DNA of 64,000 nt from Candidatus Eiseniibacteriota bacterium (GTDB lineage Bacteria; Eisenbacteria; RBG-16-71-46): contig JACRIW010000048.1 of the NCBI GenBank assembly GCA_016215625.1, forward strand, positions 27,518 through 91,517, read 5' to 3'. The notes below the pieces were generated by a model. The model was not told where the DNA came from, made no database searches, and saw only the letters and a list, made by a program, of their open reading frames with translations. Of this stretch, positions 8,897 to 17,612 are shown one piece after another; the stretch's first letter is position 1, and every line of letters starts with the position of its first letter. The position numbers and the translations under genes are program-made.

Positions 8897-9043
8897 ACGA
8901 AGAGAGCTTTGTAGGTGCCGAACGGTGGGCCGACCGTCGCGAGGGCGATCGGCCCGTGCGGACTTGCGGTACCCGGCGGGAACCCTCATCGCGAGCTGGG
9001 CGGATGCGGGATCCGGGTCGGCAGGACCGTTGCAGCGGCGGGG

Positions 9044-9073
9044 AAACTAGCACACGGGTCGAAGTCCTGCCAA
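9044..9073 (-). promoter_or_regulatory. Candidate promoter for tRNA-Pro(CGG)
   Basis: On the minus strand TTGGCA (9073-9068) is followed after 18 bases by TAGTTT (9049-9044). It lies between surE and the tRNA, with a long leader of about 140 bases, so support is moderate. Confidence 0.35.
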
Positions 9074-9085
9074 GCGAGGGCGGGC

Positions 9086-9832
9086 CTAGAGACCCAGCGA
9101 CCAGCTCTCCATGGCATCGATCGCCGCGTGGTCCGTGAGATCCAACTGCATCGGCGTGACCGAGACGAAACCCGCGTGCACCGCGTGATAGTCGGTGCCG
9201 GGTTCCGGCCGCCACACGGGATCCTCCCCGCCGATCCAGTAGTACTCCTTGCCGCGAGGGTCGACCTTGCGCACGAGCGTGTCCTCGTACACCCGGGTCC
9301 CGAGCCGCGTGAACTGCACGCCGGCCAGGTCCGCCATCGAACGGAAGGGAAAGTTCACGTTGAGCAGCATGCGCGGGGGCAGTCCGCGCACGAGCACCTG
9401 CCGGAGCAGCCGGCCCACGATCTCGGCAGGCTCGCGGAAATCCGTCGGCTGTCGCGTGACGAGCGACGCGGCGAGCGCGGGGACGCCCTGGAGCGTGCCT
9501 TCGATGGCGGCGGCCACCGTGCCCGAGTAGAACACGTCCTCACCCATGTTCGGGCCGTGGTTGATGCCGCTCACGACGAGGTCCGGCCGCTCGACGAGCT
9601 TGCCGTGGAAGGCGACGAGCACGCAGTCGGTCGGCGTGCCGTCCACGCTGTACACGTCCTCCTGGAGCGCGTGGATGCGCAGCGGACGGTGCAGCGTGAG
9701 CGCCTGCGAGGTGGCGCTCTGGTTGCGGTCGGGGGCGATGATCGTGACGCGGCCGAACTGCGAGAGCTGCGCCTTGAGCTGCAGCAGCGCCGGCGAGCCG
9801 ATGCCGTCGTCGTTGGTGACCAGGATGTGCAT
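9086..9832 (-). CDS. surE: 5'/3'-nucleotidase SurE
   Basis: A 248-residue SurE, a metal-dependent nucleoside monophosphate phosphatase. The metal-binding N-terminus MHILVTNDDGIGSPAL holds the Asp-Asp pair. SVDGTPTDCV, VVSGINHGPNMGEDVFYSGT and the later aromatic strand region are all intact. The ATG at 9832 is 8 bases after the glycosyltransferase stop, so the pair is probably one transcription unit ending near tRNA-Pro(CGG). Confidence 0.95.
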   Translation of the reverse strand: MHILVTNDDGIGSPALLQLKAQLSQFGRVTIIAPDRNQSATSQALTLHRPLRIHALQEDVYSVDGTPTDCVLVAFHGKLVERPDLVVSGINHGPNMGEDVFYSGTVAAAIEGTLQGVPALAASLVTRQPTDFREPAEIVGRLLRQVLVRGLPPRMLLNVNFPFRSMADLAGVQFTRLGTRVYEDTLVRKVDPRGKEYYWIGGEDPVWRPEPGTDYHAVHAGFVSVTPMQLDLTDHAAIDAMESWSLGL

Positions 9833-9840
9833 GGAACTCC

Positions 9841-10518
9841 TCAGGCCCGGGGCCGCGGTTCGAACGTCAGGCGCAGCATCATGCCGACGATGCGCGGAAC
9901 ATCGCGCGTCGGCGAAAGGTGGCTCGTCTCGTCGCCGTAGACGGTGGGAATCTCGACGTGCGAGAACCGGAAGCCCAGCCGGGCCGCGCGCACGACCATC
10001 TCGGTCTCGACTTCGTAGCGGCTCGCCTGCACGGGGGTGCGCTGCAGCACCTCGCGGCGGTAGAGCCGGTAGCCGCATTGGCTGTCCGCGATGCGCTGCC
10101 CTGCGATCGCCGAACACCACGCGCTGCTGAACGCGTTCGCGAAGCGCCGCGCCGGCGGCATGTCGGGCGTCAGTTCGCGGGCCCCGAGCACGAGGTCCGC
10201 CCCCGCCTCGGCTGCCGCCACGAAATCCGGCACGCACTCCGGCGGATGCTGGCCGTCGGCGTCGAGCGTGACGACGGCGTCGTAGTCCGCCAGCAGCTTG
10301 AAGCCTTCGATGAGCGCATGCCCCTTGCCGCGGTTCGCCGCGAAGGTGTGCACCTGCACGCCATGCTGGCGTGCGACCTCGGACGTGGCGTCGCGCGAGC
10401 CGTCGTCCACGACGAGAACGTGCGGTGGGCTCGGCAGGGCGCACAGCGCGAGCAGGACCTCGCCCAGGTGGGCAGCGGCCTGATAGGCGGGCACCAGGGC
10501 CGCGACGCGCAAGCTCAC
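9841..10518 (-). CDS. Family 2 glycosyltransferase (DPM/DpmS-like)
   Basis: A 225-residue GT2 enzyme beginning with LRVAALVPAYQAAAHLGEV, then VLVVDDGSRDATSEVA (nucleotide-sugar site), NRGKGHALIEGF and the DxD equivalent VTLDADGQHPPE. The segment SQCGYRLYRREVL is typical of polyprenyl-phosphate mannose or glucose synthases. It lacks C-terminal membrane helices, so it probably acts at the inner-membrane face. The GTG at 10518 is chosen because further upstream the frame runs into tRNA-Pro(GGG). The donor and acceptor sugars cannot be fixed from sequence. Confidence 0.86.
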   Translation of the reverse strand: MSLRVAALVPAYQAAAHLGEVLLALCALPSPPHVLVVDDGSRDATSEVARQHGVQVHTFAANRGKGHALIEGFKLLADYDAVVTLDADGQHPPECVPDFVAAAEAGADLVLGARELTPDMPPARRFANAFSSAWCSAIAGQRIADSQCGYRLYRREVLQRTPVQASRYEVETEMVVRAARLGFRFSHVEIPTVYGDETSHLSPTRDVPRIVGMMLRLTFEPRPRA

Positions 10519-10584
10519 GCGGGACTCGGAGCCGTGAAGAACACGAGAACGGCGAGCATGCGAGGCATCGTGTGAGAGGGAAGA

Positions 10585-10661
<77 letters not shown>

Positions 10662-10691
10662 ACCGGTCACAACAGGGAAATGCGGGGCCGG

Positions 10692-10720
10692 AATGTAGCT
10701 TGCGCGCCCGGCGCACGCAA
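10692..10720 (-). promoter_or_regulatory. Promoter for tRNA-Pro(GGG)
   Basis: Minus-strand TTGCGT (10720-10715), a 17-base spacer and TACATT (10697-10692). The expected start point is about 24 bases before the mature tRNA 5' end, a normal leader for a tRNA gene. Confidence 0.5.
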
Positions 10721-10732
10721 GCCGCCGCCGGT

Positions 10733-13700
10733 TCAGACTTGCGCGCGCGACCCGAGCGCGCGCCGCACCCCCTGCCCCAGCGCGTCGAGCGAGAACGGCT
10801 TCGGCAGGTAGGGCGCCCCGCCGGCGCTGAGCCGCTCGATCGTCGCCGAATCGTGCGTGTAGCCGGTCACGAAGAGCACCGGCGTGCCCGGCCGCACGCG
10901 CCGGAACTCCGACGCCAGTTCCGGCCCGTTCATGCCACGCATCACGACGTCCGAGAGCAGCAGGTCGACCACCTGCCCCGGATCCCGGCACAGCCGCAGG
11001 GCGTCCTCACCGCTCGCGGCCGCGAGAGTCCGGTAACCCAGCCGCTCGAGCATCGCCACCGTGATCGGACGCACCATGTCGTCGTCCTCGACGACGAGCA
11101 CGCGCTCTCCCCGTCCATGCGGGCGGATCGAGGGCGTCGCGGCGCTCTCCTGCGCGCCGAAGACCCGCGGCAGGAGGACGTGGAACGACGATCCCTCGTG
11201 GAGTGCGCTCCTCACCCAGATCGTGCCGCCGCTCTGCCGGACGATGCCGTACACCGTCGCCAGACCGAGTCCCGTCCCCTTGCCCGGCTCCTTGGTCGTG
11301 AAGAACGGCTCGAAGATGCGCGGCACGACGTCGGGCGGCATGCCCTCCCCATCGTCGCTCACCGTGAGCAGCACGTAGGCGCCCGGCGCCACTTCGGGAT
11401 GCCGCACGAGGAAATCCGGGGTCGTGTCGAAGTTCGCGACCTCGAGGGTGAGATGGCCGCCGTGAGGCATCGCGTCGCGCGCATTGACCACGAGATTGAG
11501 CAGCACCTGCTCGACCTGCACCGGGTCGGCCTTCACGAGCCCGAGATTGCCCGGCAGGCGCAGGACGATCTCGACGTCTTCGCCGATGAGCCGGCGAATC
11601 ATCTTCTCGGTGTCGGTGAGCACCTGCCCGAGGTCGAGCACGCGCGGCTCGAGCACCTGCTGGCGGCTGAACGCGAGCATCTGCCGCGTGAGCGAAGCGG
11701 CGCGATCCGCGGCCCGCAGCACCTGCGAGAGGGCCGCCGCGTCGGCTTCGGTCTGCGCTCCGGCGGACTGCACGATCTGCGTGTACCCCTGGATGACCGT
11801 GAGGAGGTTGTTGAAATCGTGCGCCACGCCGCCGGCGAGCCGCCCGATGGTCTCCAGCTTCTGGGACTGGATCAGCTGCTGCTGGGTCTGGCGCAGGGAT
11901 TCGGCCGTCGCGCGCTGCGCGCTCAGGTCGAGCACGACCGCGATCGAGCGCGCGTGCTCGCCCGCGAGATGCACGCGCCCGACGAAGACGCCGATCCGCG
12001 AGCCGTCCGCTCTCGTGAAGTCCGTCTCGAAAGGCGTGCTGAACGTGCACGGCATCGGCCGGCCGTCCGCCCCCATGCACGTGCAGAACTCCATCCAGTT
12101 CACGGCGCCGCTCACGACCTCGTCGTGGGAGCGCCCGATGATGCGCAGGAACTCGTGGTTGGCCTCGGTGAGCCGGTCGCCCGGGTCCATGACCGCGATC
12201 CCGACGGGACCCGACTCGAACAACGCCTGGAGCGTGGCCTCGAGCTCCCGGCGCGCCGTACGCTCACCGATCGACTCGACCGCGAAGCCGACGTCGCGCA
12301 CGACGTTCTCGATCAGCGTGCGCGATTCGGGCTCGAACTCGGCTTCGCTCCGTGCGAGCAGGAGCACCGCGCCCCATTGGCGGCCGCTCACGCGCACCGG
12401 TACGCACAGGGCGGCACGCACTCCCGCTTGGAGCCACGCACGCTCCGGCTCGCCAGGTGGCGTGTTTTCCGCGCCGAAGGTCCGGCAGACGGTCTCGGCC
12501 GAGGCGATGGCTTCGTGCGCGAGGGCGTCCGGCAAGGCAAGCCCGGGATCCGCCGCCCCCGGCGCGTGAGCCCGCGCGGCCCAGCGGAGGGACTCCGGCC
12601 CCGTGGCGACCGCGACTGCGGCGACCTCGATGCCGCCGTGGGCCACCACGAGGGCGACGGATTCGTCGATCAACCGCGCCTCGTCGTCCTCGCGCATCGC
12701 CGCGGCGCCGACCGCCGCCGCCGTCCGGAGGTTCCGGTTCAATCGAAGCAGCCGGCGCTCCTGCTCGATGCGCTGCTGGACATCGCGTACGAGAGCGACC
12801 GTGATCGTCCGCTCTCCGGCCTCGGCGCGTTTGGCGCTCACTTCGACCGCGGTCGCCGAACCACCCGCGGTGCGGTGCACGGCCTCGTGCAGCCCATCCG
12901 TCAGCGGCGTCGGCGGACCGGTCACCGTGAGGTCGCGGGCGAGCTGGAGTCCCGTGAGACCACCCGAGGCGACACCGTAGAACTCCTCCGCGCGCTGGTT
13001 GCAGCGCAGGACGACGCCGTTGTCGTCGAGGAACAGGATGGCGTCGTTCGCATGCTCGAGCAGGAGGCTGAAGCGGGCGCGGCTGCGCTGGACCGCGGCT
13101 TCGATCGCACGGCGCTGCCCCCACGCGAGGGCATGCACGAGCGCGGTGATCGCCGCGAGGAACGCCAGCGTGCCGAGTTCCCACCCGCGCATCCGCGCGA
13201 TCGTTCCGGCCAGCGGCTTCGACTCGGGCACCGCGATCTCGAGATACCACGCGGAACCCGGGATGGACGTTTCGCGCCGGAGCAGGCGCTCGCCGGGCGC
13301 CACGGCCGGCACGCGACCGAGCATCACCCGGTCTCCTTCGCGCGTGCGTTCGACGAGGCTGATCTGCGCCCCGGGGATCGGAAGGGCGCTGCTCGCCAGC
13401 AGCGCGGTGAGCCATCGCTGCGGCGTGTGTGTCGTGTACACGTGCCCGCCACCCGGTGCGACGGGCACGCGAATGGCGACGGTCGGCTCCCCGTTCGAGA
13501 GCGCCACGAACGCCACGTACTCGTCACCGCGCCCGGGCTGCGGATATCGCAGCGACGACCACGCTTCGTCGGCGAACCGGTGAGCGGTCGTCGAGGCCCT
13601 GAGCCGGCTCAGGGAGTCGAACACGCCGATCGACGCGATCTCGTGCTGTCGCGCGAACTCGTTCAGGATTCCCGTGAACTCCCGATCGATCTCGTGCCCG

Positions 13701-13978
13701 GACGCCGGATTCACGAGCGCGCGTGAGCTGGGAAAGCTGGCCACGGTTTTGGCGTCGGCCATGCCGTCGATGATCCAGCGCTCGATGGCGCCACGGCGCA
13801 CCTCGAGCACCATCGCCATCTCGTGCTCGACCCTCGACACGGTGTCCCGGCGGACACGGGGCAGCAGGAGGAACTCGAACAACGCGGCGGCGGCCACGAG
13901 CACGGCGATCAACGTGAGCGCGAAACGGCCGATGGGGCGAACTCGGCTGCGCGATCCCGCCGTCGAAGACAGAGGCAT
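10733..13978 (-). CDS. Hybrid sensor histidine kinase with PAS/GAF domains and C-terminal receiver
   Basis: A 1081-residue membrane sensor kinase. Transmembrane helices are near 17-40 and 266-288 and bracket an extracytoplasmic sensor domain. Cytoplasmic parts are a PAS domain (about 300-400), GAF (about 425-570), a second PAS with a cysteine-rich loop FCTCMGADGRPMPC (about 585-690), HisKA with His720 in GGVAHDFNNLL, an HATPase with NARDAM, DDGEGM and GTGLGLA, and a receiver with EDDD and phosphoacceptor Asp1010. A phosphorelay is expected, but no cognate regulator or phosphotransferase lies nearby. The signal is unknown. Confidence 0.92.
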   Translation of the reverse strand: MPLSSTAGSRSRVRPIGRFALTLIAVLVAAAALFEFLLLPRVRRDTVSRVEHEMAMVLEVRRGAIERWIIDGMADAKTVASFPSSRALVNPASGHEIDREFTGILNEFARQHEIASIGVFDSLSRLRASTTAHRFADEAWSSLRYPQPGRGDEYVAFVALSNGEPTVAIRVPVAPGGGHVYTTHTPQRWLTALLASSALPIPGAQISLVERTREGDRVMLGRVPAVAPGERLLRRETSIPGSAWYLEIAVPESKPLAGTIARMRGWELGTLAFLAAITALVHALAWGQRRAIEAAVQRSRARFSLLLEHANDAILFLDDNGVVLRCNQRAEEFYGVASGGLTGLQLARDLTVTGPPTPLTDGLHEAVHRTAGGSATAVEVSAKRAEAGERTITVALVRDVQQRIEQERRLLRLNRNLRTAAAVGAAAMREDDEARLIDESVALVVAHGGIEVAAVAVATGPESLRWAARAHAPGAADPGLALPDALAHEAIASAETVCRTFGAENTPPGEPERAWLQAGVRAALCVPVRVSGRQWGAVLLLARSEAEFEPESRTLIENVVRDVGFAVESIGERTARRELEATLQALFESGPVGIAVMDPGDRLTEANHEFLRIIGRSHDEVVSGAVNWMEFCTCMGADGRPMPCTFSTPFETDFTRADGSRIGVFVGRVHLAGEHARSIAVVLDLSAQRATAESLRQTQQQLIQSQKLETIGRLAGGVAHDFNNLLTVIQGYTQIVQSAGAQTEADAAALSQVLRAADRAASLTRQMLAFSRQQVLEPRVLDLGQVLTDTEKMIRRLIGEDVEIVLRLPGNLGLVKADPVQVEQVLLNLVVNARDAMPHGGHLTLEVANFDTTPDFLVRHPEVAPGAYVLLTVSDDGEGMPPDVVPRIFEPFFTTKEPGKGTGLGLATVYGIVRQSGGTIWVRSALHEGSSFHVLLPRVFGAQESAATPSIRPHGRGERVLVVEDDDMVRPITVAMLERLGYRTLAAASGEDALRLCRDPGQVVDLLLSDVVMRGMNGPELASEFRRVRPGTPVLFVTGYTHDSATIERLSAGGAPYLPKPFSLDALGQGVRRALGSRAQV

Positions 13979-14021
13979 GCGTACTCCACCTGCTCCCGGG
14001 CGAGGAGCGGTCGCGGGTTCC

Positions 14022-14438
14022 TCAGCCCTCGAGCGTGGGCTCGAGATCCTCGGCCGCGGGCCGCGCCTGCCGGCGCAGTTTCGCGACGATGTCGCGCAGG
14101 CCTTCCTTCACCTCGAACAGGAGCAGCTTGCGCTCGGCCGAATCGAAGCCCATCTCGACCTGCGGCGACTCCTCCCGGCGTTCGGCGAGCAGCGTGCGCT
14201 TCGCGCCCTCGATCGTGAAGCGCTTGGCGTACAGCAGCTCCTTGATGCGGAGCAGCAGCTTCACTTCGTCCGGGCGGTACATGCGATTGCCGGCCCGGTT
14301 CTTCTTGGGCCGCAGCATGCTGAACTGCGTTTCCCAGTAGCGAAGCACGTGCGGCTTCACGTCCAGCATCTCGCTCACTTCGCTGATCGAGCGGTAGAGC
14401 TTGCTGTCCGTCTCGGGTGCCGTCTTGCGGATCGCCAA
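14022..14438 (-). CDS. MerR-family transcriptional regulator
   Basis: A 138-residue MerR-type protein. The winged helix spans ISEVSEMLDVKPHVLRYWE and NRMYRPDEVKLLLRIKELL, followed by an amphipathic helical tail. No effector cysteines are present in the short C-terminal region, so it belongs with the non-metal short MerR group often found beside cell-growth genes. A TTG at 14438 is chosen because AAGGAG ends 5 bases upstream and it falls 2 bases after the gpsA stop; a GTG two codons upstream is an alternative. It is the last gene of the der-plsY-gpsA run. Confidence 0.86.
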   Translation of the reverse strand: MAIRKTAPETDSKLYRSISEVSEMLDVKPHVLRYWETQFSMLRPKKNRAGNRMYRPDEVKLLLRIKELLYAKRFTIEGAKRTLLAERREESPQVEMGFDSAERKLLLFEVKEGLRDIVAKLRRQARPAAEDLEPTLEG

Positions 14439-14440
14439 GT

Positions 14441-15451
14441 TCACTCCTTCCGGCGCGCGTCCTCGCTCTCGCTGCGGAGGTCGCGCGTCATCAACGTCCG
14501 GATCGCCTCGCGAGGGTCCCTTCCCTCCAGCGCGATCGCGCACACCTGCTCGGTGATGGGCAGCTCCACCCCTCGCTCGGCCCCAAGGTCGCGCGCCGCG
14601 CGGGCGGTGTTCACGCCCTCGGCGACCATCACCATGCCGCCGAGAACCTGCTCCAGCGTTTCACCCTTGCCCAGCCGTTCGCCGACGTGGCGATTGCGGC
14701 TGTGGCGGCTCATCGCCGTGGCGATGAGGTCACCCATGCCCGTGAGCCCCGAGAACGTCTCGCGGCGGCCGCCCATCGCCATGCCGAGCCGGCTGATCTC
14801 GGCCAGCCCGCGCGTGAGCAACGCGCCCTTCGTGTTGTCCCCGTAGCCCAGCCCGTCGCAGACCCCGGCGGCGATCGCCATCACGTTCTTCAGCGCTCCG
14901 CCGTACTCGCAGCCGACGACGTCGTCGTTCGTGTACACCCGCAACCTCGGCGTGGCGCACAGCACCTGCACCGCCTTCGCGCGCGATTCGTCCGCGCACG
15001 CGGCCACGATGCTGGTGGGAATGCCCACGGCCACTTCCTCGGCATGACTCGGTCCCGTGAAGGCGACCGGCGCCGGGTCCCCGAGCGCTTCGCCGAGCAC
15101 TTCGGACATCCGCTTCAACGTACCGAGCTCGAGGCCCTTGCTGGCGCAGACCGGGATGGCCGAGGCCCCCAGTTCGCGGATCCGCCCGGCGACCGAACGC
15201 ACCGCTTGCGAAGGCACGACGTAGAAGTGGAAGTCCGCCCCGGCGAGGGCGGTTTCGAGTTCCGGCTGAACCTTAATGCTCTCCGGTAGCGAGATGCCAG
15301 CCAAAAACTTGGAGTTCTGGCGGGTGGTGGCCATCTCGTCGAGCTGGGCGAGGTCGTTGCCCCAGATCCGGACGTCGTGACCGGCTCCCGCGAGGTGGAT
15401 CGCGATGGTCGTACCCCACGAGCCCGCACCCAGGACCGCGACCGTGCTCAT
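14441..15451 (-). CDS. gpsA: Glycerol-3-phosphate dehydrogenase [NAD(P)+]
   Basis: A 336-residue enzyme making sn-glycerol-3-phosphate from dihydroxyacetone phosphate for phospholipid synthesis. The Rossmann start VAVLGAGSWGTTIAIHLA, ASKGLE, GPSHAEEV, catalytic lysine in EYGGALKNVMAIAAG, and the GLTGMGDLIATAMSRHSRNRHVG signature are all present. Its ATG overlaps the plsY stop by 4 bases, linking the first two steps of glycerolipid synthesis. Confidence 0.97.
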   Translation of the reverse strand: MSTVAVLGAGSWGTTIAIHLAGAGHDVRIWGNDLAQLDEMATTRQNSKFLAGISLPESIKVQPELETALAGADFHFYVVPSQAVRSVAGRIRELGASAIPVCASKGLELGTLKRMSEVLGEALGDPAPVAFTGPSHAEEVAVGIPTSIVAACADESRAKAVQVLCATPRLRVYTNDDVVGCEYGGALKNVMAIAAGVCDGLGYGDNTKGALLTRGLAEISRLGMAMGGRRETFSGLTGMGDLIATAMSRHSRNRHVGERLGKGETLEQVLGGMVMVAEGVNTARAARDLGAERGVELPITEQVCAIALEGRDPREAIRTLMTRDLRSESEDARRKE

Positions 15452-16089
15452 GACTTGGCCCTCCTGAAGGCGAAGCGGTTCTCCTTCCCCTGCAGCAGCC
15501 GCGCGATGTTGTCCTTGTGCCGGACGATCACGACGACGGCGAGGAGCGCCCCCAGCATGACGCTCGGGTTCGACCAGCCGCCCGGGCTGAACTTCCAGAG
15601 CGCGATCGTGAACGCCACCGCCCCGAGCATCGAGCCCAGCGACACGAACCTCGTGGCGAGGAGCGTCACGAGGAAGACCGCGAGGAAGACGCCGAAGGAC
15701 GGCGGCGACAGCGCGAGCAGCACGCCCACCGTGGTGGCGACACCTTTGCCGCCCTTGAAGCCGGCGAGAAAGGTCCAGACGTGGCCCGCGACGGCCGCGA
15801 ACGCGACGGCGACCTTGCACCACTCGGGCCCGCCCGGGAACGCGGCGGCGAAGGGCGCGGCCGGCACGAGGAACACGGGCACGGCGCCTTTGGCGATGTC
15901 GAGCAGGAGCGTCGCGACCCCGATCCCGGGTCCGAGCGAGCGGTAGACGTTCGTGGCGCCGAGATTGCCCGACCCCATGGTGCGCACGTCCACGCCCTTG
16001 AACCACTTCCCGAGCCACAGCCCCCAGGGCAGCGAACCACTCACGTATCCGGCGGCCAGCGCCGCCACCAGCGCGATCATCGCGGGCAT
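15448..16089 (-). CDS. plsY: Acyl-phosphate:glycerol-3-phosphate acyltransferase
   Basis: A 213-residue polytopic membrane enzyme that acylates glycerol-3-phosphate from acyl phosphate. The conserved loops are SGSLPWGLWLGKW, MGSGNLGATNVYRSLG and FKGGKGVATTVG, with hydrophobic segments between. The start MPAM at 16089 lies 2 bases after der; an ATG three codons later is possible. It is coupled to gpsA by ATGA. Confidence 0.96.
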   Translation of the reverse strand: MPAMIALVAALAAGYVSGSLPWGLWLGKWFKGVDVRTMGSGNLGATNVYRSLGPGIGVATLLLDIAKGAVPVFLVPAAPFAAAFPGGPEWCKVAVAFAAVAGHVWTFLAGFKGGKGVATTVGVLLALSPPSFGVFLAVFLVTLLATRFVSLGSMLGAVAFTIALWKFSPGGWSNPSVMLGALLAVVVIVRHKDNIARLLQGKENRFAFRRAKS

Positions 16090-16091
16090 GC

Positions 16092-17402
16092 CTACTCGCT
16101 CTTCTTCACCTTGAACCGGAGCGGCGTGCCCTTGAACCCGAAATGCTCCGTGAAGTTGCCCCACAGGTAACGGCGGTAGTTCTCGTTGAGCCGTGAGGGC
16201 GCGTTCACGAAGAACGTGAAGGTGGGCGGCCGGATTCCCGTCTGGGTGACGTAGTAGATCTTGGGCGCGCGGCCTTCCGAGTTGCTCGGCACCGCACGGC
16301 GGCGCTGCACCTCGGCGAGCCAGTCGTTGAGCTTGCCGGTCGAAATGCGCCGGGTGTTCTCCTCGGCCCGCTGCGCGATGTATTCGGGCAGCTTGACGAG
16401 GTGGATGCGTTCCGTCGCGGAGACCGGGTGCGCAGGCAGGTCGGCGAGCGTCGGGAAGCGCCGCTCGCGCTCCTTCTGCACTTCCTTCCACGCCTGCTCG
16501 CGGTCCTCGACGAGGTCCCACTTGTTGTACAGCACGAGCACCGCGCAGCCGGCGTCGAGCGCGTGGTGCGCGAGGCGGGCTTCCTGCTTCTGGAATCCTT
16601 CCTTCGTGTCCACGACGAGGACCGCGACGTCCGCGCGTTCGAGCGCGTGCAGCGCGCGCATCGTCGCATAGAACTCGGCCTGGTCCTCGAACTCCGCCTG
16701 ACGGCGGATGCCGGCCGTGTCCACGAGCACGAACTTGCCGTGCGGCGTGTTCCACGGCGCGTCGATCGCGTCCACGGTCGTGCCGGCGCGCGGCTCGACG
16801 AGCACGCGTTCTTCGCCCAGGAGCGCGTTCACGAGGGACGACTTGCCCACGTTCGGACGGCCCACGATGGCGACGCGCGCGTCGGGCTTCTCCTCGGGCT
16901 CGGCGTCCTCGGGCAGCATCGCGAGCGTGGCGTCGAGCATGTCCCCGATGCCGAAACCGCCTTCGGCGGCGATCGCCATCGGTTCTCCGAGACCGAGCGA
17001 ATGGAACTCGTGCACGATCGTGTCGCCGGGCTTGTCGACCTTGTTCACGATCACCCGCGTCGGCCGGCCCATGCGCCGCAGCTGCGTCGCGATCGCCTGG
17101 TCGAGGTCGGTGACGCCGGTGTGCGCGTCCACGACGAAGAGGATCGCGTCCGCGAGCCCGATGGCCATCTCGGCCTGGCGGCGGATGTCGGCGTCACGCC
17201 CCTCGGAGGAAGCCGGCAGGAAACCGCCGGTGTCCACGAGGACGAACGGCCGCGTGAGCCATTCCGTGCGCACCGCGTTGCGGTCGCGCGTGACCCCGGG
17301 ACGGTCGTGCGTGACGGCGCGACGCTCCCCGATCACTCGGTTGAAGAGCGTGGACTTGCCGACGTTCGGGCGGCCGATGATGGCGACGACGGGAGCGGAC
17401 AT
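16092..17402 (-). CDS. der: Ribosome-associated GTPase Der (EngA)
   Basis: A 436-residue protein with two tandem GTPase domains and a C-terminal KH-like domain, needed for 50S subunit maturation. The first P-loop is GRPNVGKSTLFNRV with DTGGF and NKVD. The second is GRPNVGKSSLVNALLG with DTAGIRRQ and NKWD. The KH-like end includes IYYVTQTGIRPPTF and FFVNAPSRL. The length is standard. It is downstream of tRNA-Gly and heads the der-plsY-gpsA-MerR cluster. Confidence 0.97.
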   Translation of the reverse strand: MSAPVVAIIGRPNVGKSTLFNRVIGERRAVTHDRPGVTRDRNAVRTEWLTRPFVLVDTGGFLPASSEGRDADIRRQAEMAIGLADAILFVVDAHTGVTDLDQAIATQLRRMGRPTRVIVNKVDKPGDTIVHEFHSLGLGEPMAIAAEGGFGIGDMLDATLAMLPEDAEPEEKPDARVAIVGRPNVGKSSLVNALLGEERVLVEPRAGTTVDAIDAPWNTPHGKFVLVDTAGIRRQAEFEDQAEFYATMRALHALERADVAVLVVDTKEGFQKQEARLAHHALDAGCAVLVLYNKWDLVEDREQAWKEVQKERERRFPTLADLPAHPVSATERIHLVKLPEYIAQRAEENTRRISTGKLNDWLAEVQRRRAVPSNSEGRAPKIYYVTQTGIRPPTFTFFVNAPSRLNENYRRYLWGNFTEHFGFKGTPLRFKVKKSE

Positions 17403-17432
17403 GCGCACTCGGGGAATGGGGCGAAAACAGGA

Positions 17433-17465
17433 CGGCGCGCCGCCAGTGAGTGGGCCGACGCGCCG
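17433..17465 (-). terminator. Possible terminator between tRNA-Gly and der
   Basis: CGGCGCG and CGCGCCG form a 7-base stem with a 19-base loop, followed on the minus strand by TCCTGTTTT (T run at 17427-17424). It could end the tRNA transcript or act as an attenuator before der. Confidence 0.35.
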
Positions 17466-17481
17466 GAGGTCCTGGAACACA

Positions 17482-17557
17482 TGGAGCGGGCAACGGGGTT
17501 CGAACCCGCGACCTCAAGCTTGGGAAGCTCGCGCTCTACCAACTGAGCTATGCCCGC
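17482..17557 (-). tRNA. tRNA-Gly (anticodon CCC)
   Basis: A 76-base tRNA with acceptor stem GCGGGCA/TGCCCGC, discriminator T and encoded CCA. The anticodon arm CGAGC-TTCCCAA-GCTTG gives anticodon CCC. The D arm GCTCAGTTGGTAGAGC and T arm GGTTCGAACCC are canonical. Confidence 0.97.
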
Positions 17558-17583
17558 GAAGGTGCCGTATCAAGCGTCGGCGC

Positions 17584-17612
17584 AAGATAGGGACGGCTCC
17601 GGGGGGTGTCAA
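17584..17612 (-). promoter_or_regulatory. Promoter for tRNA-Gly
   Basis: Minus-strand TTGACA (17612-17607), a 17-base spacer and TATCTT (17589-17584), with the predicted start about 20 bases before the tRNA. The perfect -35 box includes the TGA stop codon of miaA, so the two genes abut tightly. Confidence 0.65.
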
